A stretch of DNA of 17,766 nucleotides. Source: Deltaproteobacteria bacterium. Its GTDB lineage: Bacteria; Desulfobacterota; Binatia; UBA9968. Shown here piece by piece: positions 1 to 7,862 of this stretch. Location: contig JACPDC010000233.1 in NCBI GenBank assembly GCA_016184235.1, positions 1-17,766 on the forward strand, read 5' to 3'. The notes under the pieces are model-generated. The model did not search any database and was not told the DNA's origin. It saw nothing but the letters and a program-made list of their open reading frames with translations. The stretch's first letter is position 1; every line of letters begins with the position of its first letter. The position numbers were made by a program, and so were the translations under genes.

Positions 1-1271
1 AACGGCGTGGACCAAGCGTTGTGAATAATATCGATGGAGGTGGCCGGATCCGAGCGCGTGATCAGTGCCCAGACGACCTCTTCCAAGTTGGTGACATCGA
101 TGTCGTCGTCGACGACCACCACGTATTTTCCGGCATAGGCGCCGACATGGCACTGCGAGGCGACGTGGCCGACCTGCGCGGCGTGCCCCGCGTAGCGCTG
201 CTCTATCGCGACGCACAGTAGCATGCGCGTATTGCCGACCTCGCTCGCCCAGGCGGCCTTGATGCCTTGAAGGCCGGCCTTCTCAAGCGCCTGCTTGAGT
301 AGCCCGGAGCGCAGGATCGATCGGTAGCGGGAGATCTCATCGGGCGGCCGCTGCGGCGGACATCCCAGCATAATAGGATTGTTGCGGTAGTAGACCGCCT
401 TGACGTCCATATAAGGCTCTTCGCGCACGCCGCTGCCGTAATAGCCGGTCCATTCGCCGAAGGGGCCTTCGGGCTTGCCCTTCTGCGGGTCGATGTAGCC
501 CTCGAGAACGATCTCGGCGTTGGCCGGTATCGGCAGGCCCGTCATTTTGCCCTTGATGACCTGGTAAGGCTTGCCGCGCAGACCGCCGGCAATATCGTAT
601 TCGGAGATGCCGTAAGGAAGCTCGGTGCAGCTCATCAGGAACAGGAGCGGGTCGCCGCCCAACACGATTGCCGCCGGCATGGGCTCCTTGCGGGCCATAT
701 ACTTGTCGCGGTGAATCCGGCCATGCTTGCCAGGAGAGATATAAAAGCCGACGCTCTTCTCATCGTGCACCATGACGCGATAGGTGCCGAGATTGACCCA
801 GCCTTCCTCCGGATCCTGCGTGATGTTGTAGCTGCCAGTGCCGATGTAGCGGCCACCGTCCATCTCATGCCACAGGGGCGTGGGAAAGGAGAGCACGTTG
901 ACATCATCGCCCATCACGACGTTTTCCAGTATCGGCCCCTTGCCGACGACTTCGTACGGAATGGGCTTCGCCGCCTCGAGGGCCTCGGTGAAGGCCTCGG
1001 AGAGCTGCAGGTTGCTGAGCTCCCCGGGCAGTCCCAGCGTCATGCCCTTGCGCCGCCCGCCGAAGAAATTCACCAGCACCCGGTAGCCCTTCGGGTAGCC
1101 GGGGATCTTGTCGAAAAGGGCCGCGGGCGCCGGATCGCTGTGGTTCAGCAGCTCGGTAGCCATGCCGATCTCTTCCTGCCAGCTGGCGCCCTCGACAAGG
1201 CGGACCTCGCCCAGCTCACCGGCCAGATCGAGCCAGCTCCTCAAGTCGTGATAGGGGATCTTAAAGTTCAT
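1..1271 (-). CDS. UbiD-family prFMN-dependent decarboxylase, C-terminus beyond window edge
   Basis: The first 423 residues are present and the frame is still open at base 1, so the 3' end is missing. UbiD enzymes reversibly decarboxylate aromatic or unsaturated acids using prenylated FMN. Residues line up with the fungal Fdc1 site: N160, R165, H183 and about E224 match the metal/prFMN ligands and the catalytic Arg (Fdc1 N168, R173, H191, E233). The segment EGPFGEWTGYY supplies E268 and E273, the catalytic Glu pair (E277/E282) with the same spacing. The start at 1271 follows GAGGAG with a 9-base gap. The substrate cannot be read from sequence; neighbouring binding proteins for organic acids suggest a catabolic role rather than ubiquinone synthesis, so no symbol is given. 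No UbiX prenyltransferase is in the window. Confidence 0.93.
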   Translation of the reverse strand, partial: MNFKIPYHDLRSWLDLAGELGEVRLVEGASWQEEIGMATELLNHSDPAPAALFDKIPGYPKGYRVLVNFFGGRRKGMTLGLPGELSNLQLSEAFTEALEAAKPIPYEVVGKGPILENVVMGDDVNVLSFPTPLWHEMDGGRYIGTGSYNITQDPEEGWVNLGTYRVMVHDEKSVGFYISPGKHGRIHRDKYMARKEPMPAAIVLGGDPLLFLMSCTELPYGISEYDIAGGLRGKPYQVIKGKMTGLPIPANAEIVLEGYIDPQKGKPEGPFGEWTGYYGSGVREEPYMDVKAVYYRNNPIMLGCPPQRPPDEISRYRSILRSGLLKQALEKAGLQGIKAAWASEVGNTRMLLCVAIEQRYAGHAAQVGHVASQCHVGAYAGKYVVVVDDDIDVTNLEEVVWALITRSDPATSIDIIHNAWSTP

Positions 1272-1392
1272 GAAATTTTCTCCTCGTATTGTGGCTTTAC
1301 CGTGATGGACACCGGTCGGAAGGAGCAGAGGCAAAACGTATGCCAGGGAAAAATTCCCGGCTGCCGGACGATTTCTAGGGGAGATTGCGGTT

Positions 1393-1433
1393 AAAAAACC
1401 TCTCGGGCCGTCCTATGGCTTCCCAAAGCTAGG
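1393..1433 (-). terminator. weak terminator-like hairpin downstream of the 1505-2482 gene
   Basis: Read on the minus strand, an imperfect hairpin (CCTA-GCTT, loop TGGG, AAGC-CA-TAGG; 1412-1433) is followed after about 13 bases by a run of six T (1393-1398). The gap between stem and T-run is too long for a classical intrinsic terminator. This is therefore only a candidate end for the binding-protein transcript that stops at 1505. Confidence 0.25.
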
Positions 1434-1504
1434 AAGGAAGGCGACGGTTATTCTCAATTTTTGGGATCGAGGGCCCGCGTTACCGGCCGATGGCGCTGCG
1501 GGTT

Positions 1505-2482
1505 CTACTTGTAAAGCCGCTCCAGGAAGCCGGCTTTCTTGAGATCATCCAGTATGGTGGTGTCGACAAAATAGGGCGGGGTGAAGGACTTCGGCGCGCC
1601 TATTTGCTCGAGCTCCGAGCGGAGCCCTTCTTCGGCCGGATAGGGGGCCGGCTGCTTGATCGAGTCGCGGATCTCATCGTACCAGATGGCCAGATGCTCC
1701 TCTTCCAGGCCGCGCATGTGCTTCTGCAAAATACGGACGGTGCCCGCTTTATTGGTCTTGAAATAATGGAGCGCCTCCACGTAGGCCTGCGCGAAGCGGA
1801 GCACGGCGCCCCGGTCGCTCTTGATCTTGCGCTCGGTGGTGGCGAGGGGGGCGTCCAAGCCGAAAAATCCCAGCTCGCGCGAGCTCGCGCCCTTGAGCTG
1901 CCGCGCCCTGCCGCGAAAGACCAGCAGCATCCCTGACTCGCCCAGAACGCCCACCTCGATTCTTCCCGCTTCCATGGCCTGAGTTACTCCCGGAGTGCCG
2001 CCCATCTGGAGGACCGTCACGTCCGTTTCCTTCAGGCCGGACTTTTTGAGAGCGGCCCGAAGAAAAGTGTCGCCTGCCGAGCCAAACTGGGTTACGCCGA
2101 TAATTTTTCCCCTAAGCTCCGTGAGATTCTTTATCGGCGAGTCGGGCCGTACCAGGACCCGCTGAGAAGAGTAGCTCGAGAGAGAGGAGAGGATGAACAC
2201 GCCGGCCCCTTGCATGCGCGCCCTTAGAACCGCCGCGGCCCCGGCCACCACATAGTCGAGATCTCCCGCGATCAGGGCCTGCACGGTACGCGGGCTGCCC
2301 GGGACCAGGACCACGTCCGCGGTGAAGCCGTATTTCGCGAGCAGGCCGGAGTCTCTGGCGACCCAGAGAAGCCCCTGGCCGGGGTTGATGGCGACGTGGG
2401 CCAGGGTAAGCTTCTCCGCACGGACGGGGACAGGAGCTGATAAAAAGAGGAGTAAGAGTGAGAACAGGCCCAGGGGTTTCAT
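1505..2482 (-). CDS. NMT1/ThiY-like ABC transporter substrate-binding protein
   Basis: This 325-residue protein starts with a signal peptide: a short charged N-terminus, a Leu-rich core and a VRA cleavage site near residue 22. The mature part begins EKLTLAHVAINPG and continues with features usual in periplasmic binding proteins of the NMT1/ThiY/SsuA group (AGDLDYVVAG, GKIIGVTQFGSAGDTF). Such proteins capture a small organic ligand in the periplasm for an ABC importer. No permease or ATPase gene is in the window, so the ligand and partner are unknown. The C-terminal region resembles that of the protein at 17169-17766. It is divergent from the Bug-type gene at 2634 and upstream of the UbiD gene on the same strand. 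No strong ribosome-binding site precedes the ATG; the signal peptide position supports this start. Confidence 0.88.
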   Translation of the reverse strand: MKPLGLFSLLLLFLSAPVPVRAEKLTLAHVAINPGQGLLWVARDSGLLAKYGFTADVVLVPGSPRTVQALIAGDLDYVVAGAAAVLRARMQGAGVFILSSLSSYSSQRVLVRPDSPIKNLTELRGKIIGVTQFGSAGDTFLRAALKKSGLKETDVTVLQMGGTPGVTQAMEAGRIEVGVLGESGMLLVFRGRARQLKGASSRELGFFGLDAPLATTERKIKSDRGAVLRFAQAYVEALHYFKTNKAGTVRILQKHMRGLEEEHLAIWYDEIRDSIKQPAPYPAEEGLRSELEQIGAPKSFTPPYFVDTTILDDLKKAGFLERLYK

Positions 2483-2581
2483 GCTCGGGAACTTAGCGCG
2501 ACACTTTCAGCTCTGTCAACTCATTTCACGGCCCCTGGCAGGGCAGAAGCCAAAACGGAGAGCGGGACTCAAAAGATCCTA

Positions 2582-2608
2582 TTGACAGAAACTCACCTTT
2601 CCTAGTAT
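2582..2608 (+). promoter_or_regulatory. candidate sigma70-type promoter for the 2634 gene
   Basis: A perfect TTGACA lies at 2582-2587. The best -10 match is TAGTAT at 2603-2608, four of six consensus bases, but with a short 15-base spacer. If used, transcription would begin just before the ribosome-binding site at 2621, which would exclude the upstream ATG at 2607 as a start. Weak on its own. Confidence 0.3.
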
Positions 2609-2633
2609 GGAGCCGTACCGGGAGGGTAGCTTT

Positions 2634-3653
2634 ATGAAAGTCGCGTATGTGTCGTTATCGCTTTGCTTCTCGCTTTTGCTTCAGGCGACCGTTCTGGCCC
2701 AGGATTTCTACCAGGGCAAGACCATCCGGATCATCGTCGGCGGGACCGCCGGCGGCGGCTTCGATGTTTACAGCCGGGCCATGGCCAGACATATGGGCAA
2801 ACATATCCCGGGCAACCCGACTCTGATCGTCGAGAACATGACCGGCGCGGCGACCCGAATCGCGGCCAAATATCTCTACAGCGCCGCCAAGCCGGATGGC
2901 CTTACCTTCGGCATCTTCAACGGCTATTTGATTTTGGGACGGGTTTTGGGAATGAAGGGTCTCGATTTCGATGTGAGGAAGTTCGAGTACCTCGGAGTTC
3001 CCGTCCGCGACAACGTCGTCTGCGCGCTCACCAAGGCGAGCGGCGTTACGACTTTGGAGCAATGGTTCGCGGCGAAGACGCCGGTCAAGATCGGCGCCCT
3101 CGGTCCGGGGAACAGCACCAGCGACGTGCCGCGGGTTCTTAAAGCGGCCCTCGATCTGCCGGTCAGTCTCGTGGAGGGCTACAAAGGCACGGCCGATGTC
3201 CGCCTAGCCGCGGATGGCGGAGAGGTGGGCGGCGGTTGCTGGGCCTGGGAATCCGTCAAAGTAACCTGGAGCAAAGGACTGGAATCGGGCGACGTCAGCG
3301 TGATCATCCAGGTAGCCCCCAAGGCGGCGCCCGACCTCCCTAAGGTCCCGGTCGCCCTCGATGTCGCCAAGAGCGAGGAAACGCGACAATTGATCAGGGC
3401 CGGGGCGATCGGTCCGTCCAGCATCACTCGCGTTTACGTTACCACACCCGGCACTCCCAGAGAGAGAGTGCAGATGCTGCGCAAGGCGTTTGCCGATACG
3501 CTCAAGGATCCGGAATTCGCGGCGGAGGCCAAAAAATCGAGGCTGCAAATCGACCCGTTGACGGGGGAAGAGGTGGAGAAAACAGTCGCCGAATTATTCA
3601 ACCTGAGCCCCTCCACCGTGTCGAAGCTGGCGGCTGTCCTGGCGGTAAAATAA
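2634..3653 (+). CDS. Bug/TctC-family tripartite tricarboxylate transporter substrate-binding protein
   Basis: This 339-residue protein has a signal peptide with likely cleavage after VLA (residue 22), then QDFYQGKTIRIIVGGTAGGG, the characteristic opening of Bug/TctC receptors. It continues with the family segments IPGNPTLIVENMTGAA and AAKYLYSAAKPDGLTFG. Bug proteins bind carboxylates or related organic solutes in the periplasm, in some cases for a TctAB permease; no permease is present here. The start is placed at 2634, not 2607, because GGAGGG at 2621-2626 is correctly spaced from it and the signal peptide begins there. The gene is divergent from the 1505-2482 gene and convergent with the amidohydrolase. 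The product resembles the protein at 4858-5922 but is clearly diverged, so this is not a recent duplication. Confidence 0.93.
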   Translation: MKVAYVSLSLCFSLLLQATVLAQDFYQGKTIRIIVGGTAGGGFDVYSRAMARHMGKHIPGNPTLIVENMTGAATRIAAKYLYSAAKPDGLTFGIFNGYLILGRVLGMKGLDFDVRKFEYLGVPVRDNVVCALTKASGVTTLEQWFAAKTPVKIGALGPGNSTSDVPRVLKAALDLPVSLVEGYKGTADVRLAADGGEVGGGCWAWESVKVTWSKGLESGDVSVIIQVAPKAAPDLPKVPVALDVAKSEETRQLIRAGAIGPSSITRVYVTTPGTPRERVQMLRKAFADTLKDPEFAAEAKKSRLQIDPLTGEEVEKTVAELFNLSPSTVSKLAAVLAVK

Positions 3654-3711
3654 ACGTGCGCGCGTATTCGCCGAAGGATTTTCCGGGAATAGGCGCCGCC
3701 TCAACCCTGAA

Positions 3712-4767
3712 TTACGCGTTCACCCCCGCGATCTTCAGGTCGTAGAGACTTAAGACATTTTCGCGCAGCACTTTTCTCAGCACGTGCTGCGGCAAATGGC
3801 CCAGCTCGCGGGCGATCACTTCGCGCGAGTGGGGCCAGGTCGAAGCCGCGTGGGGATAGTCGTTGGACCACATGCAGGTATCGGCGCCCCACCAGTCCAG
3901 GAGCCGCCCGCCCGTGGGATCGCTGAAGAAGGTGGCATAAACCTGCTTGTTGACATATTCGCTCGGCAGCTTGGAGATGGATATCGGGTGCCTGGGGCTG
4001 TGCCGCACGTAGTACTTGTCCCATTCATGGACGTAGAAGGGGATCCAGGCGATCTCGTTTTCCACCAGGACGAGCTTGAGGCTCGGGTAGCGCTCCAGTA
4101 CGCCCGAAAAGATGATGTCGAAGAGCGCGTTGGCGGCGTCGGTCAGCTTGCGGTTGACGGCCGAGCGATAGACCTCCAGCCCCTCGCGCTTGAAGCGGCT
4201 GTAGTTGAAGCCCGTGAGGATATGGAGGTTCACCGGCATCTTGAGATCCTGGGCCGCCTCCCAGAAAGGATTGTAATAGTCAGAGGTGAAGGGGAGATGT
4301 TCCGGCGGCACCTGCCAGATGAGAGCTCCCACCAGCCCTTCCTTCTTGCAGCGCTCGAGTTCTTTAACGGCATTACCGACGTTATAGAGAGAGATCATCG
4401 GGATGCCCACCAGACGTCCCGGGGCCGCCTGACAGTATTCGATCAGCCAGTCATTCGACACGCGGAAGCAGGCCTCCTGCGCCTCGGCATCCTCCATGGC
4501 GAAGAGAGAGAGCCCCAGAGTCGGATAGAGGACCTCGGCGCTTACGCCATCCACCGCCATCTCCTCAAGGCGCGCCTTGGGGTCATAGCCGCCCGGCTTT
4601 TCCCCGGGGGAGTTGCGCGGCGGCAGCTTGGGCGCCCGCTCTCTCAGGGAGGCGGGCAGCCGCGACACCCACAAATTTGCCGGCTCCATGGTATGGGAAT
4701 CGGCGGAGATGATGATTTCGTCGCCGATGACGGACTCTGCCTTGCGGGCCAGTATCGCCGTGCTCAT
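3712..4767 (-). CDS. amidohydrolase_2 (ACMSD-like) metal-dependent hydrolase/decarboxylase
   Basis: This 351-residue TIM-barrel protein belongs to the amidohydrolase_2 group, which includes ACMSD and gamma-resorcylate decarboxylase. Visible family marks are SADSHTMEP near residue 23 (D23-x-H25, in place of the H-x-H of many members), the His in NLHILTG, and WSNDYPHAASTWP near the C-terminus carrying the catalytic Asp. The start at 4767 is chosen because AGGAGG lies 8 bases upstream; an in-frame ATG at 4806 has no comparable site. It lies 90 bases downstream of the Bug-type gene on the same strand, so the two may be co-transcribed, with the binding protein delivering the substrate or a precursor. 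Whether it hydrolyses or decarboxylates cannot be decided from sequence. Confidence 0.9.
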   Translation of the reverse strand: MSTAILARKAESVIGDEIIISADSHTMEPANLWVSRLPASLRERAPKLPPRNSPGEKPGGYDPKARLEEMAVDGVSAEVLYPTLGLSLFAMEDAEAQEACFRVSNDWLIEYCQAAPGRLVGIPMISLYNVGNAVKELERCKKEGLVGALIWQVPPEHLPFTSDYYNPFWEAAQDLKMPVNLHILTGFNYSRFKREGLEVYRSAVNRKLTDAANALFDIIFSGVLERYPSLKLVLVENEIAWIPFYVHEWDKYYVRHSPRHPISISKLPSEYVNKQVYATFFSDPTGGRLLDWWGADTCMWSNDYPHAASTWPHSREVIARELGHLPQHVLRKVLRENVLSLYDLKIAGVNA

Positions 4768-4857
4768 GTCTTCAATCCTCCTATTGATTCGCTGCGATAG
4801 GCGCATCCTTTACGTAATTTTGCCCTGTTTGTCCAACCGGGGTTTACCTGAGTGTCG

Positions 4858-5922
4858 CTAGCGCGGCGGGAGCGGACCCTGGTCGGCGATTTTTTTGTAG
4901 AGCGCGACGATCTCAGGATCACGCGGCAGCTCGCGAATGGCCGCCTCCACTTCTTCTCCGGTAAGCGGGGTCGGATCTCCAGCCATGAGCTTCTTAAACT
5001 CTCTGTGAAATCCGGGATCCTGAAAGGCCCTGGCCATGGCTGCGCGCAGGGTCTTCACGATCTCCCCGGGGGTGCCCGGCGGCAGCAGATAGGGCCAGCG
5101 CGGGTAGAGAAAGGTGCGGTACAGGTTCACCAGGCGCCGCTCGTTTTCGTTCTTGGCGAAGCTGTCGAGCTCCGGGACGTCGGCGAAGCGCGGATGAAAT
5201 TTTCCTCTCGGGATCGTGATGGTGGCGTGAATGTGAAAAAGCCCCTTCTCCAGCGCCTCGCGGTTTCTGCGCACGACCGTATCCGCGCTGTTCGCTCTCG
5301 CGTCCACCTCGCCCTGGGCGAGGGCGATATCGAGCTCCGGTCCGCCGTAGCCGACCACCAGCCTGGGCTCTTTGATGCCGAGCAGATAGGCGAAGATTCG
5401 CCCGCTGACATAGATCGGATGGCCCACCGCCTGCGCGCCGATCCGCACGCCGGAGGCCGCGCGCAGCTTCTCGATGCTGTCGAGGCCGGACTCTTTGCGG
5501 CTGAGAAAGATATAAGGGTCGCCGCTCTCCGTGGAGCCGAGATAGATGAGCTTGTTGAGATCATACCTCGCGCCAGCCAGGCCGAGGATCGGACCGGCAA
5601 CCAGGCCCGCGCCTACGGCGGCGATCCTTAAGCCGTCCGGTTTGGCCGATGCGTAGATGTAGTTCGCGGCCTTCATTCCCGCGGCGCCGGGCATGTTTTC
5701 GATAGCGATGTGAGGCTCGCCGGGAATATATTTTTTCAGGTAAGGGATCAGCGCCTTCGCCTGCATGTCGCCGGTGCCGCCGGGCGACCCGCCGCGGACG
5801 ACCGTAATGGTCTTGCCTTGATAGTACGGGGTCTGGGAAAGGGCGTGGCCGGAAAGAAGCCAGCTCCAGCCGGTGGCCGCAGCCAATGCCCATGCGGCAA
5901 GTAGGTTGGGTTTTAATCGCAT
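4858..5922 (-). CDS. Bug/TctC-family substrate-binding protein
   Basis: This 354-residue protein has a signal peptide (hydrophobic Ala/Trp/Leu core, cleavage around HALS-Q, residue 29). The Bug opening YYQGKTITVVRGGSPGGTGD follows, with IPGEPHIAIENMPGAAG and ANYIYASAKPDGL further on. These segments match the TTT receptor family and correspond position by position to the protein at 2634-3653. The start at 5922 is preceded by GGGAGG at a good distance. It is the upstream gene of a likely two-gene unit with the amidohydrolase. No TctA or TctB homologue is present in the window. Confidence 0.92.
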   Translation of the reverse strand: MRLKPNLLAAWALAAATGWSWLLSGHALSQTPYYQGKTITVVRGGSPGGTGDMQAKALIPYLKKYIPGEPHIAIENMPGAAGMKAANYIYASAKPDGLRIAAVGAGLVAGPILGLAGARYDLNKLIYLGSTESGDPYIFLSRKESGLDSIEKLRAASGVRIGAQAVGHPIYVSGRIFAYLLGIKEPRLVVGYGGPELDIALAQGEVDARANSADTVVRRNREALEKGLFHIHATITIPRGKFHPRFADVPELDSFAKNENERRLVNLYRTFLYPRWPYLLPPGTPGEIVKTLRAAMARAFQDPGFHREFKKLMAGDPTPLTGEEVEAAIRELPRDPEIVALYKKIADQGPLPPR

Positions 5923-5958
5923 CGCTTGACCTCCCTGTTTGGGATTGTCCCGCAGCCG

Positions 5959-6081
5959 TTAGTTCTCTTGCTTCGCGCAGCGGTTGTAGAGCCAGGCGAA
6001 GAGCACGCCGCCGATGGCGCCATCGATCAGCGCGTAGAGGGTCGCCACAATGACGCTGCCGAAGGTGCCGAAAGATTCATA
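5959..6081 (-). pseudogene. truncated small membrane protein (holin-like glycine-rich family)
   Basis: Reading the minus strand gives 40 residues ending at TAA 5959-5961, including ATLYALIDGAIGGVLFAWLY, a single hydrophobic helix closing with LYNR. From memory this matches the C-terminal half of small bacterial and archaeal proteins often named bacteriophage holin or small integral membrane protein, whose usual form has a second N-terminal helix. Here that half is absent: upstream in frame there is no hydrophobic stretch and a stop about 35 codons away. A good Shine-Dalgarno plus ATG (GGAGGACAGAGCTATG) does exist just upstream but in another frame, giving only 17 codons, so a frameshift or deletion near 6080 is likely. 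It ends 36 bases before the Bug-type gene. Confidence 0.55.
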
Positions 6082-6399
6082 GCTCTGTCCTCCTGGCAAA
6101 AAAGTTGGCAACTCTTCCGGCGCCACAACCGTTCGGCATATTACCTTATTTTAGGCTTCACGAAAACGTCTTTTTCCGCTTCCATGCCGGTGTTCCGTTT
6201 TTCCGCCTTTTTGCTTTAATGAGCCGCCCCCTGGTTGCCAGAATTCGCCACAAATGGGCGAAAATTGTACTTTTTCCGGCTCGCCGGCTTCTAAGAAAAC
6301 TCCAGGAATTCAATGGGTTGCAGTTTGGCATCGCTTTTGCGGGTTTGCCCTGTTTGTTTTTGTTGAAAAATGAAATGGGGATCGGAAAGGAGGAAGGTT
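6082..6399. other. non-coding stretch upstream of pal, with two small inverted repeats
   Basis: I see no gene with coding character here. It holds a perfect six-base stem TTCGCC/GGCGAA with a 7-base loop (6244-6262) and a compact CCGGC-TC-GCCGG palindrome (6276-6287). Neither is followed by a T-run, so they are not intrinsic terminators. The stretch is less GC-rich than its neighbours and presumably contains the pal promoter, which I could not place. AAAGGAGG at 6386-6393 is the pal ribosome-binding site. Confidence 0.4.
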
Positions 6400-6933
6400 A
6401 TGATCGATCGTCTTATGATAGCGGTGCTTGGGGTGTCCTTGCTTACCGCTCTCTCGTTGCAGGGCTGTGCGCCGATGGCTTCGGATATGTCCGGGGATGG
6501 CTCGTCCGATTCGCGTGTGCAGACCGCCAGGATGGGCTCCGGCTCCAGTTTGGACGCGTTGCGTCGGGGCGGAGAGGCGGAAGAGGGGCCGCTCAAGAAT
6601 ATCTATTTTGACTTTGACCGCTATGGTCTCAAGTCGGAGAGCAGGGAGACGCTCAAGGCCAGCGCAGATTGGCTCAAGCAAAATCCCGGGACCCGGCTGG
6701 AGATCGAGGGTCACTGCGACGTGCGCGGAACCACAGAGTATAACTTGGCGCTGGGGGCAAGGCGCGCCCAGGCGGCGAAGGACTACCTGATGACGCTGGG
6801 AATTTCCGCGCAGCGGGTCTTCACGGTAAGTTACGGCAAGGAACTGCCGGTTTGCAGGGATCAAAGCGAGGCGTGCTGGCAGAAGAGCCGGCGCGATCGT
6901 TTTGTCGTCACCTCTGGCGGGCCGGCTTTGTAA
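6400..6933 (+). CDS. pal: Pal-type OmpA-domain peptidoglycan-associated lipoprotein
   Basis: This 177-residue lipoprotein has an N-terminal hydrophobic segment ending in the lipobox LQG-C23. After a short linker comes an OmpA-like domain (about residues 65-172) with YFDFDRYGL, LEIEGHCDVRGTTEYNLALG and the RR-D-RF end typical of Pal. Pal anchors the outer membrane to peptidoglycan and works with Tol proteins during division. Its presence argues for a diderm cell. Start 6400 is chosen over 6370 because AAAGGAGG is six bases upstream and the lipoprotein signal begins there. No tol genes are adjacent, so it stands apart from the usual tol-pal operon. The family is certain; the symbol rests on strong resemblance of the domain and on the HCDxRGTxEYN motif. 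Confidence 0.93.
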   Translation: MIDRLMIAVLGVSLLTALSLQGCAPMASDMSGDGSSDSRVQTARMGSGSSLDALRRGGEAEEGPLKNIYFDFDRYGLKSESRETLKASADWLKQNPGTRLEIEGHCDVRGTTEYNLALGARRAQAAKDYLMTLGISAQRVFTVSYGKELPVCRDQSEACWQKSRRDRFVVTSGGPAL

Positions 6934-6957
6934 AAGCGCGGCTTCATTCGAGATAGG

Positions 6958-6986
6958 GACCGGTGGAGGAGCAGTTCTCCCCGGTC
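6958..6986. other. hairpin between the convergent ends of pal and the dehydrogenase pseudogene
   Basis: GACCGG-t-GGAG, an 8-base loop, then CTCC-CCGGTC forms a 10-bp stem with one bulge. It sits 25 bases after the pal stop. No T-run follows immediately on either strand (one appears only near 7016 on the plus strand), so any terminator role is uncertain. Confidence 0.35.
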
Positions 6987-7053
6987 TCCATCTCCCGCCC
7001 TCTCACGAATCGCCTCTTTTTTTCCGAGCCACGAGCACGAATCACGATCACGT

Positions 7054-7745
7054 CTATTGTCTCTTTGACGCGACCAGGCGGCGGCCTGCGGCCGCGAGCT
7101 GCTCGGTGATCGGAATGTCCAGCCCGAATTGCCGCCCGACCCTTCACGGCACGGAATTCCTCCTGCCTGGCCGATCCGGATCGCCTCGTGGACGATCAGC
7201 GTCTCGGAAGCGGTCACCAGGTTCTTGATCAGTTTCGCCACATTCCCCGTACCGAGGGGTCCCATGTGGATCGCCTCCTTCGCCATCTGGAGGAGGTGAG
7301 GTCTTGCGCGCTCGACCAGCTCGGCGGGCCCGCCGACAAGAAAGGTGAGACCCCCCTGGCGCACGATCCGCGGCACCGCGGTCATGCAGGCGTCGATCAC
7401 ATAGACATTCCGCCGGCCCGCCGCCTCGGCCACTTTTTTGGTCGTCTCCGGATGGATCGTGCTATGGAGAAGGACGAGGGCGCCGGCCTGCGCGCCCTCC
7501 AGGATTCCATCCTTGCCCATCGTGCAGTCCAGCACCTCCTGGTCGTTGTGGACCACCACGTCGATGAGAGTCGAGGCTTGGGCGACCGCCTTTGCCGAAG
7601 CCGCCATGCGCGCCCCCAACGAGCGCGCCGCCTCGGCGGCGGACGGCGCGATGTCGAATGCCGTCGCCTCTACGCCCGCCAGCTTCAGACGCTCCAGCAA
7701 AGCGCTCCCCATCTTGCCGACGCCGACAATGCCGATTTTTTCCAT
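7054..7745 (-). pseudogene. 3-hydroxyisobutyrate dehydrogenase-like NAD(P)-dependent oxidoreductase, internal deletion
   Basis: The start at 7745 has GGGAGG just upstream. The first roughly 198 codons encode a clear Rossmann domain: MEKIGIVGVGKMGS (GxGxxG at G8, G10, G13), then LLHSTIHPETT, and the catalytic-lysine region GTGNVAKLIKN. After AIRIGQAGGIP (about 7153) the frame loses all family resemblance. In another frame from about 7130, the family's C-terminal segment FGLDIPITEQLAAAGRRLV appears and stops at TAG 7054-7056. From the usual family length of about 290 residues, roughly 60 codons are missing between the two parts, with a frame change. The surviving NAD domain cannot form the normal dimer interface. 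In the original frame translation would run on to 6861, over the end of pal. Confidence 0.85.
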
Positions 7746-7862
7746 AGGACCTCCCGGAAACAGCTCGTCTCGATCCCCGCATTGAATATAACAGATAGAT
7801 ATTGAAATCGAGAAAAAAAGGAGCCAAATTGAAGATAAGGTATCTTGCCAAAAGGAGACGGC

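Noticed and set aside
1346..1358. GGGAA-AAA-TTCCC inverted repeat upstream of the UbiD-family gene
   Set aside because: It is too short and A/T-centred to be called an operator, and no promoter could be placed beside it.
711..1394. Plus-strand frame of 227 codons at the left
   Set aside because: It is antisense to the UbiD-family gene, whose active-site residues are all in place.
3784..4800. Plus-strand frame of 338 codons
   Set aside because: It is fully antisense to the amidohydrolase, which has clear motifs and a ribosome-binding site.
4852..5631. Plus-strand frame of 259 codons
   Set aside because: It is antisense to the second Bug-type binding protein and has no recognisable domain.
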